A stretch of DNA of 64,000 nucleotides. It comes from Zanthoxylum bungeanum. Its lineage: Eukaryota > Streptophyta > Magnoliopsida > Sapindales > Rutaceae. Below the pieces are notes generated by a model. It did not search any database. It saw only the letters and a program-made list of their open reading frames with translations, and was not told the DNA's origin. The stretch's first letter is position 1. Each line of letters begins with the position of its first letter. Both the position numbers and the translations under genes were made by a program. Location: contig SKCR01049639.1 of NCBI GenBank assembly GCA_019454045.1, forward strand, positions 62,001 to 126,000, read 5' to 3'. Below are positions 1-10,159 of this stretch, piece by piece.

Positions 1-62
1 TTCTCATTTTTCTGATTTTTTCTTTGATTTTTTTTTCTATTTTTTATTTATATACAATATCT

Positions 63-280
63 TCCATCTATGTAGCGAGTGTTGGGTCGGTGACTCCCAA
101 ACCAGTTGGCTTTAGGGCACCAGGTGTTAAGGCACCCCTACGGACTTAATTACTCAGACTTCATATAATATATTTTTGCAGCATCTTTGATCCATGTAGC
201 GAGCTTTGGGCCAGTGACTCCCAAACCAGTTGGTTTTAGGGCACTAGGTGTTAAAACACCCTTACACACTTAATAACTTG
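63..280. repeat. Tandem duplication of a ~90-bp block, spacing 124 bp
   Basis: Two similar blocks start near 63 and 187. Each contains TGTAGCGAG, then GTGACTCCCAAACCAGTTGG, then an AGGTGTTAA segment. The matching starts TGTAGCGAG are at 71 and 195. They lie in the 3' non-coding part of the Athila-type element. No coding role is visible. The stretch 281-800 holds only AT-rich, T-run-rich non-coding sequence. Confidence 0.7.
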
Positions 281-801
281 GATCTCAGAAATTTTTTATT
301 TTTTTTTTTTTTTATTTTTTTTTATTCCATTGCTTTTTGAGATGTTTCCTCCAATTAAACTAGAGCACTGAATATTAAAAACTTTCTAATTTTAGCTCAT
401 GTCCGTATGTTACTATATATGTTGATAATACCTCTCAACTGAGCATATGAAGATCCATTTTAGTCAATTTTATGGAGAATTCACAAATTAAATAATTCAA
501 AAGGAATAACAAAAAAATTAACTTGTTTCGAAATAGTTTGAGATACGTCTCAGGAGTGGAAACTCCTTACTCAGCTATCTCTTACCAATTTCGCCCTTTT
601 AGTCAAAATAAAAACACAAAAATGCAAATTTTTTTTTTGTAATTTTTGGACTAAAAATAAAAATAACACACAAACTAAAAACAAAGTACTGATCAACTAA
701 TTTCCTCCCCCAAACCTAAATGAGACATTGTCCCCAATGTCTTAAACAGTAGAAGAAGAGTTTAGAAGATAGTACCTGGTTAGCTGAAATTCTACAGGAA
801 A

Positions 802-1633
802 TTAAAGGTTAAGATCCAGATTAATCCGACGCCTCTTACCACGAACGTCCTCAGACCAATTTATCTTTGAAAGAATAGGATCAACTTGTGGTTCATAGGC
901 TATGAGTTGATCAATTAGATCCAGAGTAGTTCTGGCAGTAAAGAGGAGTTCTTTCATAGGTTTTGACACGAACCCATTTCTCCGGGCATCATCAAGAAAC
1001 ACACAAAGAAAATCAAAAAAATCCATCAACGTTAAACAGTCCAAGCGGTTTCTGGTGTATGTTCAGGTTCGCCCAAGAAAGCACTATAAAAATTTCCTCC
1101 AATGTGCCCAAGCCACCTGGCAAAGTGATAAAAGCATCAGCATGGTTAATCATTTCTACTAATCGTTCAAACATACATGACACAATCAGTTCATCTCCGT
1201 TTGATGATCCAATAAGATTTGCCTCTGCCAAGGGTTTTGAGATGATTCCCAAAACATAAATGCCTCCTTCCTGTACAGCCTTTGAAACGATCCCCATTAG
1301 TCCAAGATTGCCTCCGCCATATACTAAGTGCATATTCCTTGTAGCTAAGACTCGACCCAATTCTTGTGCTGCTTCTACATATTGTGGTTTAGTACCAACA
1401 CTACTACCGCAAAACACACAGATGTTTTCACTCGTCTTCTGAAGTGGCTTCCATGTTTTACTCTGGATGTCTTCAAAAGTGGAATGATGAGTTGAATTTA
1501 TAATACCTGAAAAGGGTGTGTGTAAAAATAGCACTAGTATCTTCCAAGGACGATTGTTAGTTAAACAGTAATAAAACAAATCGTGATAGTCAAAGGTTTG
1601 GATCCCGTCGGTGAAAATAAAAGAAAACAACAA
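802..1633 (-). pseudogene. LOG-type cytokinin riboside 5'-monophosphate phosphoribohydrolase, captured retrogene with one frameshift
   Basis: LOG enzymes release active cytokinin bases from their nucleotides in the cytosol. Similarity begins at about position 1440 with ICVFCGSS, followed by LVYGGGNLGLMG, the PGGLGTLEE signature and NVDGFF, and runs to a stop at 802. The whole domain is present without introns, whereas plant LOG genes normally have several, so it looks like a copy of spliced mRNA. The Arg of the MFER segment is kept; the Lys that usually follows it in LOG (RK) is Leu. A run of seven T on the coding strand (1015-1021) shifts the frame after NVDGFF; six T would keep it open. The C-terminus ends LDLNL, an EAR-like pattern. 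A CCTTTTCAG acceptor-like site lies just upstream (about 1507). Sense orientation with the retroelement suggests expression from its LTR. Confidence 0.75.
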
Positions 1634-1886
1634 AACAAATCACAATTATCAGGAAAAGACAAAGAGATATAATATTTACAAAAAAGTAACGGCTTGATTG
1701 ACGTCTATGCGTCAGGGACAGCTTCCCATCCAATTTTCTTATAAATTGGCAAACATGGTCTTTTTGAGTCAGATTCCCGAGACTTAACATTTGTCTTTCC
1801 TTTTGGAATTGTGCATATAACATGCGAATTTCATGATACACACATCCACTGGGATGCGTCTCAAGAGTTTTAGATATGTCATCCAA
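1590..1886 (-). CDS. Unrecognised 98-aa ORF with a C-terminal membrane segment
   Basis: I do not recognise this protein. It starts MDDISKTLE, has a polar N-terminal two thirds, then one strongly hydrophobic stretch of about 25 residues (around 69-93, containing LCLFLIIVICFVV) and a short basic tail HRRDPNL. It lies between the integrase remnant and the LOG sequence, in sense with both, and overlaps the LOG frame by 44 bases. Plant Athila elements often carry an env-like ORF with a membrane segment at this place, so a degenerate env-like tail is possible. The length is short and the frame differs from its neighbours, so it may not be coding. Confidence 0.25.
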   Translation of the reverse strand: MDDISKTLETHPSGCVYHEIRMLYAQFQKERQMLSLGNLTQKDHVCQFIRKLDGKLSLTHRRQSSRYFFVNIISLCLFLIIVICFVVFFYFHRRDPNL

Positions 1887-1897
1887 AGACTCCTTAC

Positions 1898-2256
1898 TCA
1901 GCCATCCCTAATGAAATTAATCTTATCTTCGCGGTTATCAGACACCATTCCTAAAGAACGACAACGAGTATTACAATACATACGAGCACATTTATAACAA
2001 ACACACATTCTTTTGGCTCTTCTCTTTTTAGCATATGTGCTCTTTCCTAAACCAGACAGATGTGAAATAAAAGAGTCAGAAGACTCACCTGCCACCGAAA
2101 TCGAACTCGTGCTTCAATTAACCAACGAATGTAAGTAGGAATACCTTTGATCATCATTAATCTCATTCGTTCCAAGCGAGCTTTGTAAACTTTCATCAGA
2201 GATTTTTGAGAGAGAGAAGGAAATTGGTTGTGAAGATTTGCTAGAGATTCTTCCAT
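1898..2256 (-). pseudogene. Unrecognised Cys-rich ORF in two frames, between pol remnant and LOG
   Basis: One frame begins MEESLANLHNQF (2256) and continues as a basic helical segment. Near 2090 the likely frame changes to a second ORF with KKRRAKRMCVCYKCARMYC (Cys-x-Cys-x2-Cys-x5-Cys spacing) and a stop at 1898. The Cys pattern suggests a small metal-binding or disulphide-bonded unit, but I know no family for it. It may be an accessory protein of this retroelement or part of captured host sequence. The frame change could be real decay or a splice. Confidence 0.3.
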
Positions 2257-2394
2257 CTTGAAATGAATTAACCTGCAAAATTTAAACACACCAAATTAAA
2301 TCACACCAAATCACAATATATACAAAAATTGCATGAGTTGCCTCCATGCGAGCGCTAAGTTTAACGTCGACAGCTAGACGTGACTTTTCGAACG

Positions 2395-2751
2395 TTAGGC
2401 TGGATCTGAAAATGTAACACTTTCTTTTTGTCGCTCAAATGATTCTCCCCAGTAGTGCTTGACACGCTTGTTTTTAACCTTGAAAGTTTTGTTGGAGTCA
2501 GGATCATGTATCTCAACGGCTCTATCTGGTAAAACTTTGGTGATCACAAATGGACCTGACCACCGTGATTTTGGTTTCCATAGGAAGAATTTCACCCTTG
2601 ATTTGTTTAACAGTACCTTCTGCCCTGGTTCCAGTTGTATGCGCACTAACTTCTCATCATGTCTTTTCTTGCCCTTTTCTTTGTACAATTTGGCATCCTC
2701 AAAAGGCTGATTGTGAAATTCCTCCAATTCGTTGAGCTGGTAGAACTTTTT
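2395..2751 (-). pseudogene. Integrase C-terminal domain remnant, joined directly to protease
   Basis: The segment YQLNELEEF, then KLYKEKGKKRHDEK, GQKVLLNKSRVKFF, SRWSGPFVITKVLPD and KNKRVKHYWG matches the usual end of an Athila-type integrase, the DNA-binding C-terminal fold. The zinc finger and catalytic D,D-E domain are absent. In the same frame, one TAA separates it from the end of the protease (about 2753). The whole reverse transcriptase, RNase H and integrase core, normally about 3 kb, has therefore been lost at one junction. Confidence 0.75.
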
Positions 2752-2754
2752 CTC

Positions 2755-3375
2755 TTATGTTGCTTGTAGTGCAAGAATTGGCTTCTTCAGTACAAAAGAC
2801 GCTTTATCTTTAGGCTCCACAGGCAATTGACATGTTTTAAGTTTGTCAGTAGATCTTTGCATTGCATTGGAGTTCTGAATGGTACTGTGTATCACATCAA
2901 GTCTGAAACATTCCTCATTCTTTTCATCATCTGGGAAATTCATGGCCTTGAAAACATTGAATGTTACTTCTTGGTTTTGTACCCTCATGGTTAATTCTCT
3001 TTTTTGTACATCAATAATGGTTCGACCTGTAGCCAAGAATGGTCTCCCGAGGATGATTGGCACGTCTGCGTCTTCCTCCATATCAAGGACAATAAAATCT
3101 GCTGGGAAAATGAATTTGTCAACCTTGACCAGCACATCCTCAACTAAGCCTATTGGAAATACGAGCGTTCTACCAGCAAGTTGTAGTGAGACTGAAGTTG
3201 GCATTGTTTCTCCAATATGTAATTTCCTGAAAATAGAAAAAGGCATCAAGTTAACACTCGCACCTAGATCACACAAAGCCTTACCGAAGTCATGTTCTCC
3301 TATGGTGCAAGGAACAGTGAAACTGCGGGATCTTTCAACTTTGGGGGAAGTTTCCTCTGAATGATAGCGCTGCAT
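2755..3375 (-). pseudogene. Retroviral-type aspartic protease of the Athila-type element
   Basis: The active-site segment is LCDLGASVNLMPF, the DLGA variant usual in Athila protease, followed by a flap-region IILGRPFLATG. This enzyme cuts the Gag-Pol polyprotein in the cytoplasmic particle. It overlaps the end of gag in another frame (3300-3375), so a frameshift separates the two in this copy. The domain itself is open over about 200 codons. It runs into the integrase remnant without any reverse transcriptase. Confidence 0.8.
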
Positions 3376-5082
3376 TCTTCTGATAATGCTACTGTCTCGT
3401 AATCTCCTAATCTCCGCTTTCGTGAAAGAATGTCTTTCATGAATTTGGCATAGCTGGGCATTTGTTCCAACGCTTCTGCAAATGGAATGTTGATATGCAG
3501 CTTTTTGAAGATTTCCAGGAACCGATAAAACTGCTTGTCCAATTTGTTCTTCTGAAGACGCTGAGGAAAAGGTGGAAGTGGAATGATCTGTTCTTTTTCC
3601 TTTTCTTCTTTTTCCCCCGTCAGTTGCCCTGTTTCTTTTGGAACTTCCTCAGCAGTTGTTTTGGCTCCAACATCTTTGTTGATTTCAGTACCGCTTTTTA
3701 ACATGATGGCATGACACTGCTCCTTCCCTATGTTCCTTGAATTTGGTTCTGTGTTGCTAGGAAGGGTACCTGGCGGTCTGTAACTCTGAGCATTGGCCAG
3801 TTGTCCGATTTGATTCTCCAGTGCTTTGATGGAATCTGATTGGCTCTGAAATATAGCATCATACTTTTTTAACTGAGTCAGCACTTCTGCTATTCCTGGT
3901 TCATTTGTTTGCTCCTGGCCTTTGTTCTGTTGCTGGAATTCAGGTGGTGGATAGTTCTGCTGTTGGAATCCAGGTGGTGGATTGTTCTTTTGCCCTGAAT
4001 TGTTGCCCCATGAAAAATTAGGATGATTCCTCCACCCTGGGTTGTAGGTGTTGGAATATGGATTGTTCCCCTGTCTGTTGAAATTGTTGACATAATTCAC
4101 CGTCTCTTCAAGTTGGTTGTAAGATTCTGACTCAGGTATTCCTCCAAATGGTGAACTTGTGGATCCACCATTAACTTTCATGTTAAGAATTTCTAGATTT
4201 TTGCAAATCATATCCAGCTTGGAATTCAGTGCTATGTTGGCTCCAACTTCATAAATTCCTGCAATTCTTTGGATCATGCTCCTTTCTGTTGGCCACAAGG
4301 AGTTGTTGTTCGCCATTTCTTCAATTAAGTCCCAGGCTTGATCTTCTCATTTTGCCATTAAAGCTCCTCCAGCAGCAGCATCAATTGTGGTTCTCATTAT
4401 TCCAGAAAGTCCATTATAGAAAGTTTGGACTTGAAGCCATTTTGGAATCTCATGGTGAGGACATTTCCGGAGCAAATCTTTGTACCTTTCCCGAGCTTCG
4501 TAGAGAGATTCTGAATCTTGTTGTACAAAAGATGTGATGTCATTCCTCGGTTTTCCAATTCTGGCTGGTGGAAAGTACTTTGCAAGAAATTTGGTGGCTA
4601 AAGTGTTCCAAGTTGTGGTGGAACCTGCTGGTAGTGAATGTAGCCAAGCTTTGGCTCTGTCTTTCAAGGAGTATGGAAAAATACGCAGTCTCATTGCTTC
4701 TTCAGCTTTCGTTGTTGTAATTAAAAGTGCCACAAACTTCCTGGAAGTTGCTGATGTGGGCATTAGGATCTTCAGTTGCATTCCCCCCAAACTGAACTGA
4801 CTGCTGAATCATCTGAATGCATGTTTTGATGTCACCCGCATTTGCTGGTAAGGGAGGAAGTACAATACAAGAAATGCGTCTGTCAACCAACAGAATGGTT
4901 CTGTCTCGAATGGGAATTGGTGGTGCAACCTCCAAAGGTTCAGGTTCCATGTTGACTAAAGCTTCTTGGCCTCCTCGCCTTTCCCTTCTCAACTGTCTGA
5001 TGGTTCTTTCAATTTCTGGGTCAAGCGGTCGGAGTTCGAAGCTTCTGGTTCGTCTCATGAAGTTTCTGAGAACCTGAAACAC
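3300..5082 (-). pseudogene. gag of the Athila-type element, one frameshift and one in-frame stop
   Basis: Gag forms the cytoplasmic particle that packages element RNA. The N-terminal part (5082-4702) contains RTIRQLRRERR and EDPNAHISNF. A frameshift near 4740 leads to FPYSLKDRAKAWLHSLP, KFLAKYFPP and QTFYNGLSG (4790-4347), the conserved retrotransposon gag core. A TGA at about 4346 interrupts the frame, which then continues from 4316 to 3300 with Asn/Gln/Pro-rich spacer repeats (NNPPPGFQQQN) and a basic C-terminal region. No CCHC zinc knuckle is obvious. It begins about 80 bases after the primer site. Confidence 0.8.
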
Positions 5083-5164
5083 AAGAAAAAAACAACAATA
5101 AGTAAAAAGAAATTAGATACAAGTAATGTATCTAACCTTAAAACTAATAGTGAAAGATAAATAA

Positions 5165-5184
5165 GTCCCCGGCAACGGCACCAA
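5165..5184 (-). other. Primer binding site, tRNA-Asp type
   Basis: On the minus strand the sequence is TTGGTGCCGTTGCCGGGGAC, one base off the common plant TGGCGCCGTTGCCGGGGA site complementary to the tRNA-Asp 3' end. It sits five bases inside the LTR edge at 5190, which fixes the LTR boundary and the direction of the element. Confidence 0.8.
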
Positions 5185-6526
5185 AAACTTGACCAACGTA
5201 AACACACACGTATAACGCAAGCGCACGTATCGTTCAAGTAGTATAAAAATATCGATCCCACGAGGACTTAATATCTAATCTATTAATTTTATGAGGTCAA
5301 ATGATTACTAGTATCTAACAGGTTGTTTGATTGATTTGAAATGGTGACGATTCTAAATTTTAAAAACAAGTAAATAAAATTATTCGAAAGTAGGTTTAAG
5401 AAAATTCAATATTAAAAACTATCTAGGGTTGTGATTTCTTCCAATATCATTTAAAAGATGAAAGTGATTATCTTAAAGTTGGGTAATATATTGATTTATT
5501 AACCTGGAACACTAAATTATGTGTAAGCCTCTGTCGATGGTCAGACACAAATTACCCAGTTTAACCCAATTGAACCATATGTCTATGTCAACCAATTATC
5601 TGGATTCATTAAGTTTAAGTTCCAATTATGGCTACCCCGCCCGACAGGTATATGTCTATCCTGTAAGGAAATGTATTAAAGAGTTATCTATCCTCAAGGA
5701 AGATCGTGGACTATTGAGTCTAAGGCTGAAACCTAAAATCTCTATGTCTAGTTCATTTTAGATTTACCAGATCAATTTTATCAATGGCCAGTTAATGAAA
5801 AAGCATTAAGATTAAGACTCAATAAATAAATCTTTATAATACCCAAATTATAATCTAACCCCTTATAACCCGGTGATATTAAAAGTCATCACAACCCCAG
5901 ATAACTAATTTAGTTACAACACATAACTAGGGCTAGTAAAAACTTAAAAATAAAAGACATAAAGTAAAAATGCGGAAGTAAAGTAAATACTGAAAAGTAA
6001 ATTACAATAAAATAAAATGCTAAGGTAAAAGGAATTACTTTTACTACTACTAATTTAGATATCTCCCATAATAATATATAAACTTGTGATAACATTACCA
6101 ACCAGCCATATAGGCGGTATCCTAATTAAGTCAAATTAAGTCCAACCAGCCATTAAGGCCGGTAAAAAGATTTGTCCATGAACCTGCCATATAGGTGGTA
6201 AGAAAGTTTAATTATCAACCGACCAATCTGGCGGTATCCTTGATTAGTCAGTATTTTAAATAGTGAATATATTATATTTAAGGGAGATTAATCTAAATAG
6301 CAATAGTAAAAGAATTACCTTTCACCCTAGCTGGGGAAGTTACCTCCTCATGGTGAATAGTAAAAACTGTAAAAAGTAAAAAAGTAAATTACTATTATTA
6401 CAAAACGTAATTAAAATTAATTACAAAACTAAAAACTAAAAATTAAAAGAAACTAGAGAGAGAAACTTCATCTTTACATCAAAGAGATGAGAGAGAGTGG
6501 TACAACTGAAACTGGGATTTCGCGCT

Positions 6527-6536
6527 CTATTTATAG
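6527..6536 (-). promoter_or_regulatory. TATA box of the Athila-type LTR
   Basis: CTATAAATAG on the minus strand, about 780 bases from the LTR start and followed by a CT-rich leader. This is the only strong TATA box in the expected U3/R position, so transcription of gag and of the LOG sequence likely starts near 6500. Confidence 0.6.
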
Positions 6537-6594
6537 GGGTCAGTAGGGGTACGGTGTCGCGACGCCCAGCTCGCGTCGCGACGCGCGTTTTGTC

Positions 6595-7030
6595 TACGTG
6601 GCACGCTCTGGTTCGTCGTTTGAAGATTCTGGATAAGGTGATAAGGCGACACGTGGCAAGGTGGTTGGGGCTCAATTATTGTGACACATGGCTTCTGATT
6701 GGTCGGCTAGATTCTTATCCGCCACGTGTCAGATAGGGATAAGAGAGCCAGTAATTGATGCTGACGTGGCATGACGTTGCGGTGGTGAGGTGACGTGGCA
6801 ATTGGACTGTCGGCACTATAGAATCGCGACATGTGGCACGCTGTGTGTGTGTGTGATTGGTTGATGATGACGTGGCAGTGAGGCGGGTGGCATGTTGACT
6901 CGGTCAACCTGGTGATGTGGACAATGACGTGGAGTGACATGTGGCGATGGTGACTGTCGGCACCGTAGGATGATGACACGTGGCACGACGCATGTTAGCA
7001 GATCGGCTGTGGTGGTGACACGTGGCACGA
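6595..7030. promoter_or_regulatory. Cluster of ACGTGGC (G-box/ABRE core) motifs in LTR U3
   Basis: About ten copies of (G)ACGTGGC, ACACGTGG or the close ACATGTGG occur in 440 bases, mixed with repeats of GCACGTTAGC. The block lies upstream of the LTR TATA box and is much more GC-rich than its surroundings. Such ACGT-core elements are bound by plant bZIP and bHLH factors. Any ABA or light response is inference. Confidence 0.5.
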
Positions 7031-7310
7031 CGCACGTTAGCAAAGTCAAACTTTTCTCAGATTCTGATTTGTGGACCCGGCGCACGTTAGCACTGTTCGG
7101 CGCACGTTAGGCGTCGCGATGCGTCAAATTACTAAAATGCCCTTTTTGCCAATTTTCACTGTTTTGGCCCAAATCACCTCCAGAATGTCCTGAAACTTTA
7201 TTTATCTACAAAATAACACAAAACACATCAAAATATTCACAAAACTCAAGAAACTATACAAAATATTAGGTTAAATGAGTGGGAAATAGTAATAGATTTA
7301 CCACTCATCA

Positions 7311-8508
7311 GAGAGTTCCACCATATTCCGAGTTCAAACACTTATTAAGGAGTGCCCCTTGAACAAGAAGTATCCAAGGAATCATTGGAGAACGTTAGCC
7401 ACATTGCATCCGTAGAGCACCGTGACGGAGGCTAATAAGTTCTTAAGGACAGAGAGATCTCGACTTGGATCCGATTTTAATTTTTCCAGGTTTTTCATTA
7501 TATTTCAAGTTTTAGGATTTTGCATAGTTTGGTTGGATTTTCTGGTTTTAATCTGTTTGGTTGCATGTTAATTTTCCGTTTAATGACACTATATCACCAA
7601 TAATATATATATAATTGACTTAATTCTACAGATCTGCAAATAGAGTTAAAGCTTAAACTGAATGCTATAATCAAACATGACAATCTAATGTTCTTGAAAA
7701 TCCAGTAGTCATCGAGGGCAAATATTAGTAATTGTGTATTAATTACCCTTTTCTTTGATGCCGGACAAGTCTAAAGCTGAAGATCCAAGTATATGGACAA
7801 AGCAAGAATCCTTATTAAAATAATTTAATTAACACAATAAATCAACTAATTTTGGGCATAAAAAAAAAAAAAAAATTGATATCAAGATAGACTAAAGAAG
7901 TACATATATCATTATTCTAGCCAACCTGACATAGTGTTATTGTCTCACACTGTAATTTTCAACTAAAATACATGGAAACTCACAAAACCCTCAATTAGAA
8001 CGTGCCCTAGATGCTTTGGTGTCGTCGTCAACAGGAAAAATATCCTCAGGGGTTGGATGCTATTGAAGAAAGGGAATATCTTTCTTTTTCTTTTTTGCTA
8101 TAGTTGTACATAAAATTGTTTTTAACTCCATAATTAGTATGTAGCAGCTGAGGTATTTTCTTGGACCCCTTGAGCTGGCCAAAGATCACTAAAACATATA
8201 GGGGACATATAATGTATTAATATCTCTTACCAAATTTTATATTAATTAAAATTGGAAACAACTAGAGCAAGGTTTGATTAAAATTTTTTTCTTTCTTTTT
8301 ATTTTTTTTCTTTTCTGTTGCTCTCTGAATAAATCAGTGTATAATTCCAAGTTCTTAGGATGTTACCAAAGGCACAGCATTGAATAAATACATCATCGAC
8401 TTTTACAAATTGTCAGAAGATGACTGAATAGTTTTCTAGTAAGTCCCTTTCATTGGTTGGAAACAAGTCCTTGAAAAAGATGGTGTTTGTTAAAACAATG
8501 AAATATAG
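7311..8508. other. Host flank between Athila-type and copia elements, no gene recognised
   Basis: The stretch starts GAGAG next to the Athila-type LTR and ends TATAG at the copia insertion. A 34-codon open stretch (7311-7413, plus strand, containing LNKKYPRNHWRTL) ends in a stop and cannot be assigned. An A-run occurs at 7861-7877. The rest is AT-rich and non-coding as far as I can see. It joins 16667 once the copia element is removed. Confidence 0.6.
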
Positions 8509-9119
8509 TGTTAGGAAACATAATCCCTAATATATTTACATGTTTGTCCTCTTAGGATCTAACCATACATGTATTACTAGTCCTATATTTATTTACATGC
8601 TATTGAAATAAATCTATACTAACCACAACACAATTGCATACCTTTTTGCTTGTAGAGACCTCTTAATCAAACTTAATTGATTGCTTAACTCAATAAGCAA
8701 ATGGTCTTATTTATAGGAGGGAACCAAGTCACTATTAGCTCACATGCATGGATTACTATTAATCCTTGATTACTATTTAATCACATGCATTGATTACTAT
8801 GTAATCACATATATTTGGAGCATAATGACTTTCTGTAACCCTTCCAAAAATGTTACCATCATGGGTGTACCATAGTTGTTCCCATTTAACATTTCACTAA
8901 TTGTTGTTACTTAACAACCCTTATTGTTACTTAATTATTTGATTAACAACTCTTGTTGTTTACTTAATTATTTGATATTACTAATTGTTGTTATTCAACA
9001 ACACCAAATATTTAACTTAATAATTTCCAACATGAAATTATTACTAATTGTTGTTATTTAACAACATCAAATAATTTGCTTAATAATTTCCAATTAACAA
9101 CAATTAACATTATCCAACA
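8509..9119 (-). repeat. 3' LTR of the 8.2-kb copia element
   Basis: Starts TGTTAGGAAACATAATCC and ends ATCCAACA on the plus strand. It contains several short inverted repeats of the form TTGTTGTTA..TTAACAAC and a minus-strand TATA box (CTATAAATAAG near 8710). Confidence 0.92.
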
Positions 9120-10159
9120 TCTCTCACTCACACATGATGGGATTAACAATTTTTATTATCTCTACAAGAATAATTCATACTTTGCAATTATGCCGTGCGA
9201 GCAGCATACTTCGAGAGCTCACTTGCTATACATCTGTTAGGAATATATAGCCGCTCGAAAAATGGATAGAACCATAGTGGATTATGTATGCAGTATCCTC
9301 GATCATTTATCACATTAAATCTCTCTCGATCTCTTTTCGAATGTAATATTTATTTTGTATTCACAATCATGTTTGATCACATAGAATAACATAATTGGTC
9401 GACCAGTGAATACAATCTAATGTGATATTACTCATATAATGATCTTTCTCCTTTCTCGAATCTCTCAACTTTGATTCAATTCGCTTTTCCAGAGATGTCC
9501 TTTCAGATCGAATCTCTCATGATCTTTCAGCAACACTCCAAGATAGCGATCATCAAATCTAAGTTTTAAGAAGCAGACAAGAGTCTAAAGGGTACAATGT
9601 GAGATTGAAAAAATCTCAAGGGTCTCACACAATATCAAGACTGAGATCTTTACTTGTATTACCCTCAATAGTCACAAACGTACACATGGTATGAAAACAT
9701 GTGCTACGATATTCTCTCTTTTCCCATGGAGCATATGTCTCATAAAATACCGTACAGATTATAGTTCAGACAAACACAATGTCTAACTCATAACTGACAT
9801 TAAGACAAGTAAGGTGAAACGAACTTATTCACCTTAGGTCATATCACATAGAAAGTGACCTCATAACGACATTGCTTAATTTTCAAGCTTGAGCTCTCTA
9901 AATATCACTAAGATAATTAGCTTAAAAATTTGTCTCATCTCCCATTAACACAAAGTAATGGAGGCGATTGCCCGTGTGAGAGGGCCAATCATCACTTGTC
10001 CGACATAATTCTCATACTAACTAATAGTATATTTGTTTAAACATGTATCAACATAATAACATGTAAGCATTGAACACAAATATCAATAAGTATTAACATT
10101 AGTAAACATTATTTGGGAAAAAAAATACATATCATAATATGTAAGCAGATTAACATCTA
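9120..10159 (-). other. 3' non-coding region of the copia element
   Basis: About 1 kb between the end of RNase H and the 3' LTR without an open frame. It begins (plus strand) with CTCTCACTCACACATGATGG next to the LTR. I see no gene, only AT-rich sequence. Confidence 0.6.

Larger units (their letters stand above)
1..7310 (-). mobile_element. Athila-type Ty3/gypsy retrotransposon, pol-deleted, carrying a LOG-like gene (partial, cut by window edge)
   Basis: Read on the minus strand, the order is LTR (7310-5190), primer site, gag, protease, integrase C-terminus, unrecognised ORFs and a LOG-type sequence, then non-coding DNA to the window edge. The second LTR is not in the window. The gag (a segment with FPYSLKDRAKAWL) and the integrase tail (SRWSGPF, KNKRVKHYWG) have the look of the plant Athila clade. 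Reverse transcriptase, RNase H and the integrase core are missing, so the copy cannot move by itself. Frames are broken by at least two frameshifts and two in-frame stops. Host DNA resumes at 7311 with GAGAG, the expected target duplication, but its partner lies outside the window. Confidence 0.85.
5190..7310 (-). repeat. 5' LTR of the Athila-type element (2121 bp)
   Basis: On the minus strand it starts TGATGAGTGGTAAATC at 7310 and ends GTTGGTCA at 5190, just before the primer site. It resembles the solo LTR at 26865-28955 over long stretches, including the segment around 5400-5700 (GACAGGTATATGTCTATCC) and repeated TGG(T/C)CGGTTGG-type blocks near 6097-6245. Promoter signals lie in its first 800 bases (minus-strand sense). 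Confidence 0.85.

Noticed and set aside
2879..3364. 161-codon plus-strand ORF
   Set aside because: Antisense shadow of the protease and gag of the Athila-type element, with no family features.
7311..7415. Short open stretch with KKYPRNHWRTL as a host exon
   Set aside because: Only 34 codons, no family match from memory and no clear splice sites.
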